Source: Symbiodinium kawagutii (Eukaryota; Sar; Dinophyceae; Suessiales; Symbiodiniaceae). Taken from it: a stretch of DNA of 64,000 nucleotides. A model generated the notes under the pieces. That model saw only the letters and a program-made list of their open reading frames with translations. It was not told the DNA's origin and ran no database searches. The position numbers were made by a program, and so were the translations under genes. The stretch spans positions 380,915-444,914 of the forward strand of contig VSDK01015384.1 in assembly GCA_009767595.1 (NCBI GenBank), given 5' to 3'. Below, piece by piece: positions 63,035-64,000 of the stretch (position 1 is its first letter; each line of letters begins with the position of its first letter).

Positions 63035-64000
63035 TAGAAACCCACAAGTTCCAGCAAATGTGCCTCAAAAAATGCAAGAAACAATGTAAAACTACCAGCG
63101 TGTCATAGTTGATTTCGAAGAACATGATATCATGTCAAAACTTCCAATAGCATTTAAAGATACAAAAAAAAACATACAGACTTTTGACGCATGTCAATGT
63201 TCTGTGGTCTCTTCCGCCTACCTTTCCCGCAGCTTTCACGCGTGAGATGAAACGCACACAAATGTATCACTCGGATGGTTGGATACCAATACATAGAACT
63301 GCATCAAAAGTTTTCAGACAACTCCCGTATGTAGAGCCAGGTGCCTATAAGATATGGATTTAGATTGTGAATATATGAACAATATAGATCTAGTAAACAA
63401 TTATGCGTATTGGTGGATAAACATTCGTATGCCAAAATCCACATATGGTTCATCTACCAATCCACGTATTGTTGGTTGATACTATATTGATAAACCTGAG
63501 TATCTACCAACAATATAGTATCAATATCAATTAATAATTTAGGATCATATAATATGATATATCCATATTTGTTGGATGATTATATTATTGTTGGATGAAC
63601 CACTTAATTTGTTTTGTTGTCATCAAGGTCCCAAGAACCACGCTGGTCGAAGCCTCTCTACACCAAAAAGTTTGAGCAGTATGTGTATGTGGTGCATAGA
63701 CCAGTTGTGCTTAGCATCGAGCATCAAACAAATAAACAAGGAATCATCTTTCATCGTAAATGATGGCTGAAATGTTTGGTATGTATTCAAAAATGTATTA
63801 CTTTTTGTTTTTTATGATATATATGTATATATGTAGTACATATAACTTATCCAGGTGTTTCGGTAACATTTAAACCAAACAACAGTCATGGTTTCATGTT
63901 TGGCCATGACCCATGACCCACCCATCCAAGACACGACGGATAACCGTTGCAATCTCCTAAAGCAAGCTGCCACAGGGAAGCCAGGCAGCACCTTGCCCCA
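63035..64000. other. AT-rich DNA, no gene seen
   Basis: Contains imperfect inverted phrases around TTGATACTATATTG (63476-63530) and TA tracts (about 63808-63832). Nothing coding-like. Confidence 0.4.

Noticed and set aside
1..64000. tRNA, rRNA and snRNA genes
   Set aside because: No cloverleaf with conserved arms or rRNA-like stretch was seen by eye; a covariance-model scan would be decisive.

Overview
The window looks like nuclear DNA of a dinoflagellate. Supporting signs are a Ty1/copia polyprotein and a tyrosine-recombinase (DIRS/Ngaro-type) retrotransposon of the style found in Symbiodinium-like genomes, spliced host exons with both GT and apparent GC donors, tandemly amplified exon/intron units, and an internal TTTAGGG-like telomeric patch. 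Genus cannot be decided from sequence alone. Three runs of N (6742-6805, 20010-20024, 33909-33918) show a scaffolded assembly.

Left to right: 1-7241 is a plus-strand copia-like element cut by the window edge, ending in a polypurine tract and the start of a 3' LTR. 7.4-12.7 kb holds two candidate plus-strand spliced genes, one with five phase-consistent exons. 13.9-14.5 kb has further plus-strand exon candidates. 15.6-22.3 kb is a minus-strand gene made of tiny phase-0 exons encoding charged helices, partly amplified as about 820-bp tandem units. 22.6-25.1 kb has small plus- and minus-strand genes, including a convergent pair. 26,156-34,217 is a nearly complete 8.1-kb minus-strand Ngaro/PAT-like retrotransposon with split direct repeats; its RNase H domain is interrupted by a full cytosine-5 DNA methyltransferase domain. 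34.2-40 kb mixes palindromic MITE-like repeats with small exon candidates, including four copies of one charged exon. 41.8-48.0 kb is a second minus-strand micro-exon gene with 36-nt exons carried on six tandem units of about 0.9 kb and a likely start exon at 48,041. 50.1-50.7 kb is a very long CCA microsatellite. 51-53.4 kb contains a minus-strand gene with a 105-bp coding repeat and other terminal exons. 53.8-64 kb is mostly repeats with scattered single-exon candidates.

The strongest observations are: (1) a DNMT3-like methyltransferase nested inside the RNase H of the Ngaro-like element, with long repeats that are almost identical, suggesting recent mobility; (2) an independent, more diverged methyltransferase-like domain in the copia polyprotein, so both retroelements in one window carry one; (3) two micro-exon genes built from phase-0 exons of 24-102 nt, many apparently ended by GC donors; (4) at least five families of short inverted-repeat elements, with one nested insertion.

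Methyltransferase-bearing retrotransposons are already known from Symbiodinium and charophyte algae (from memory; class details not verified), so that part is probably a known phenomenon. The exact nesting point inside RNase H, the overlapping reading-frame layout and the micro-exon arrays are what I would check first. Host gene models rest only on splice consensus, phase agreement and codon preference; none of the host products was recognised.
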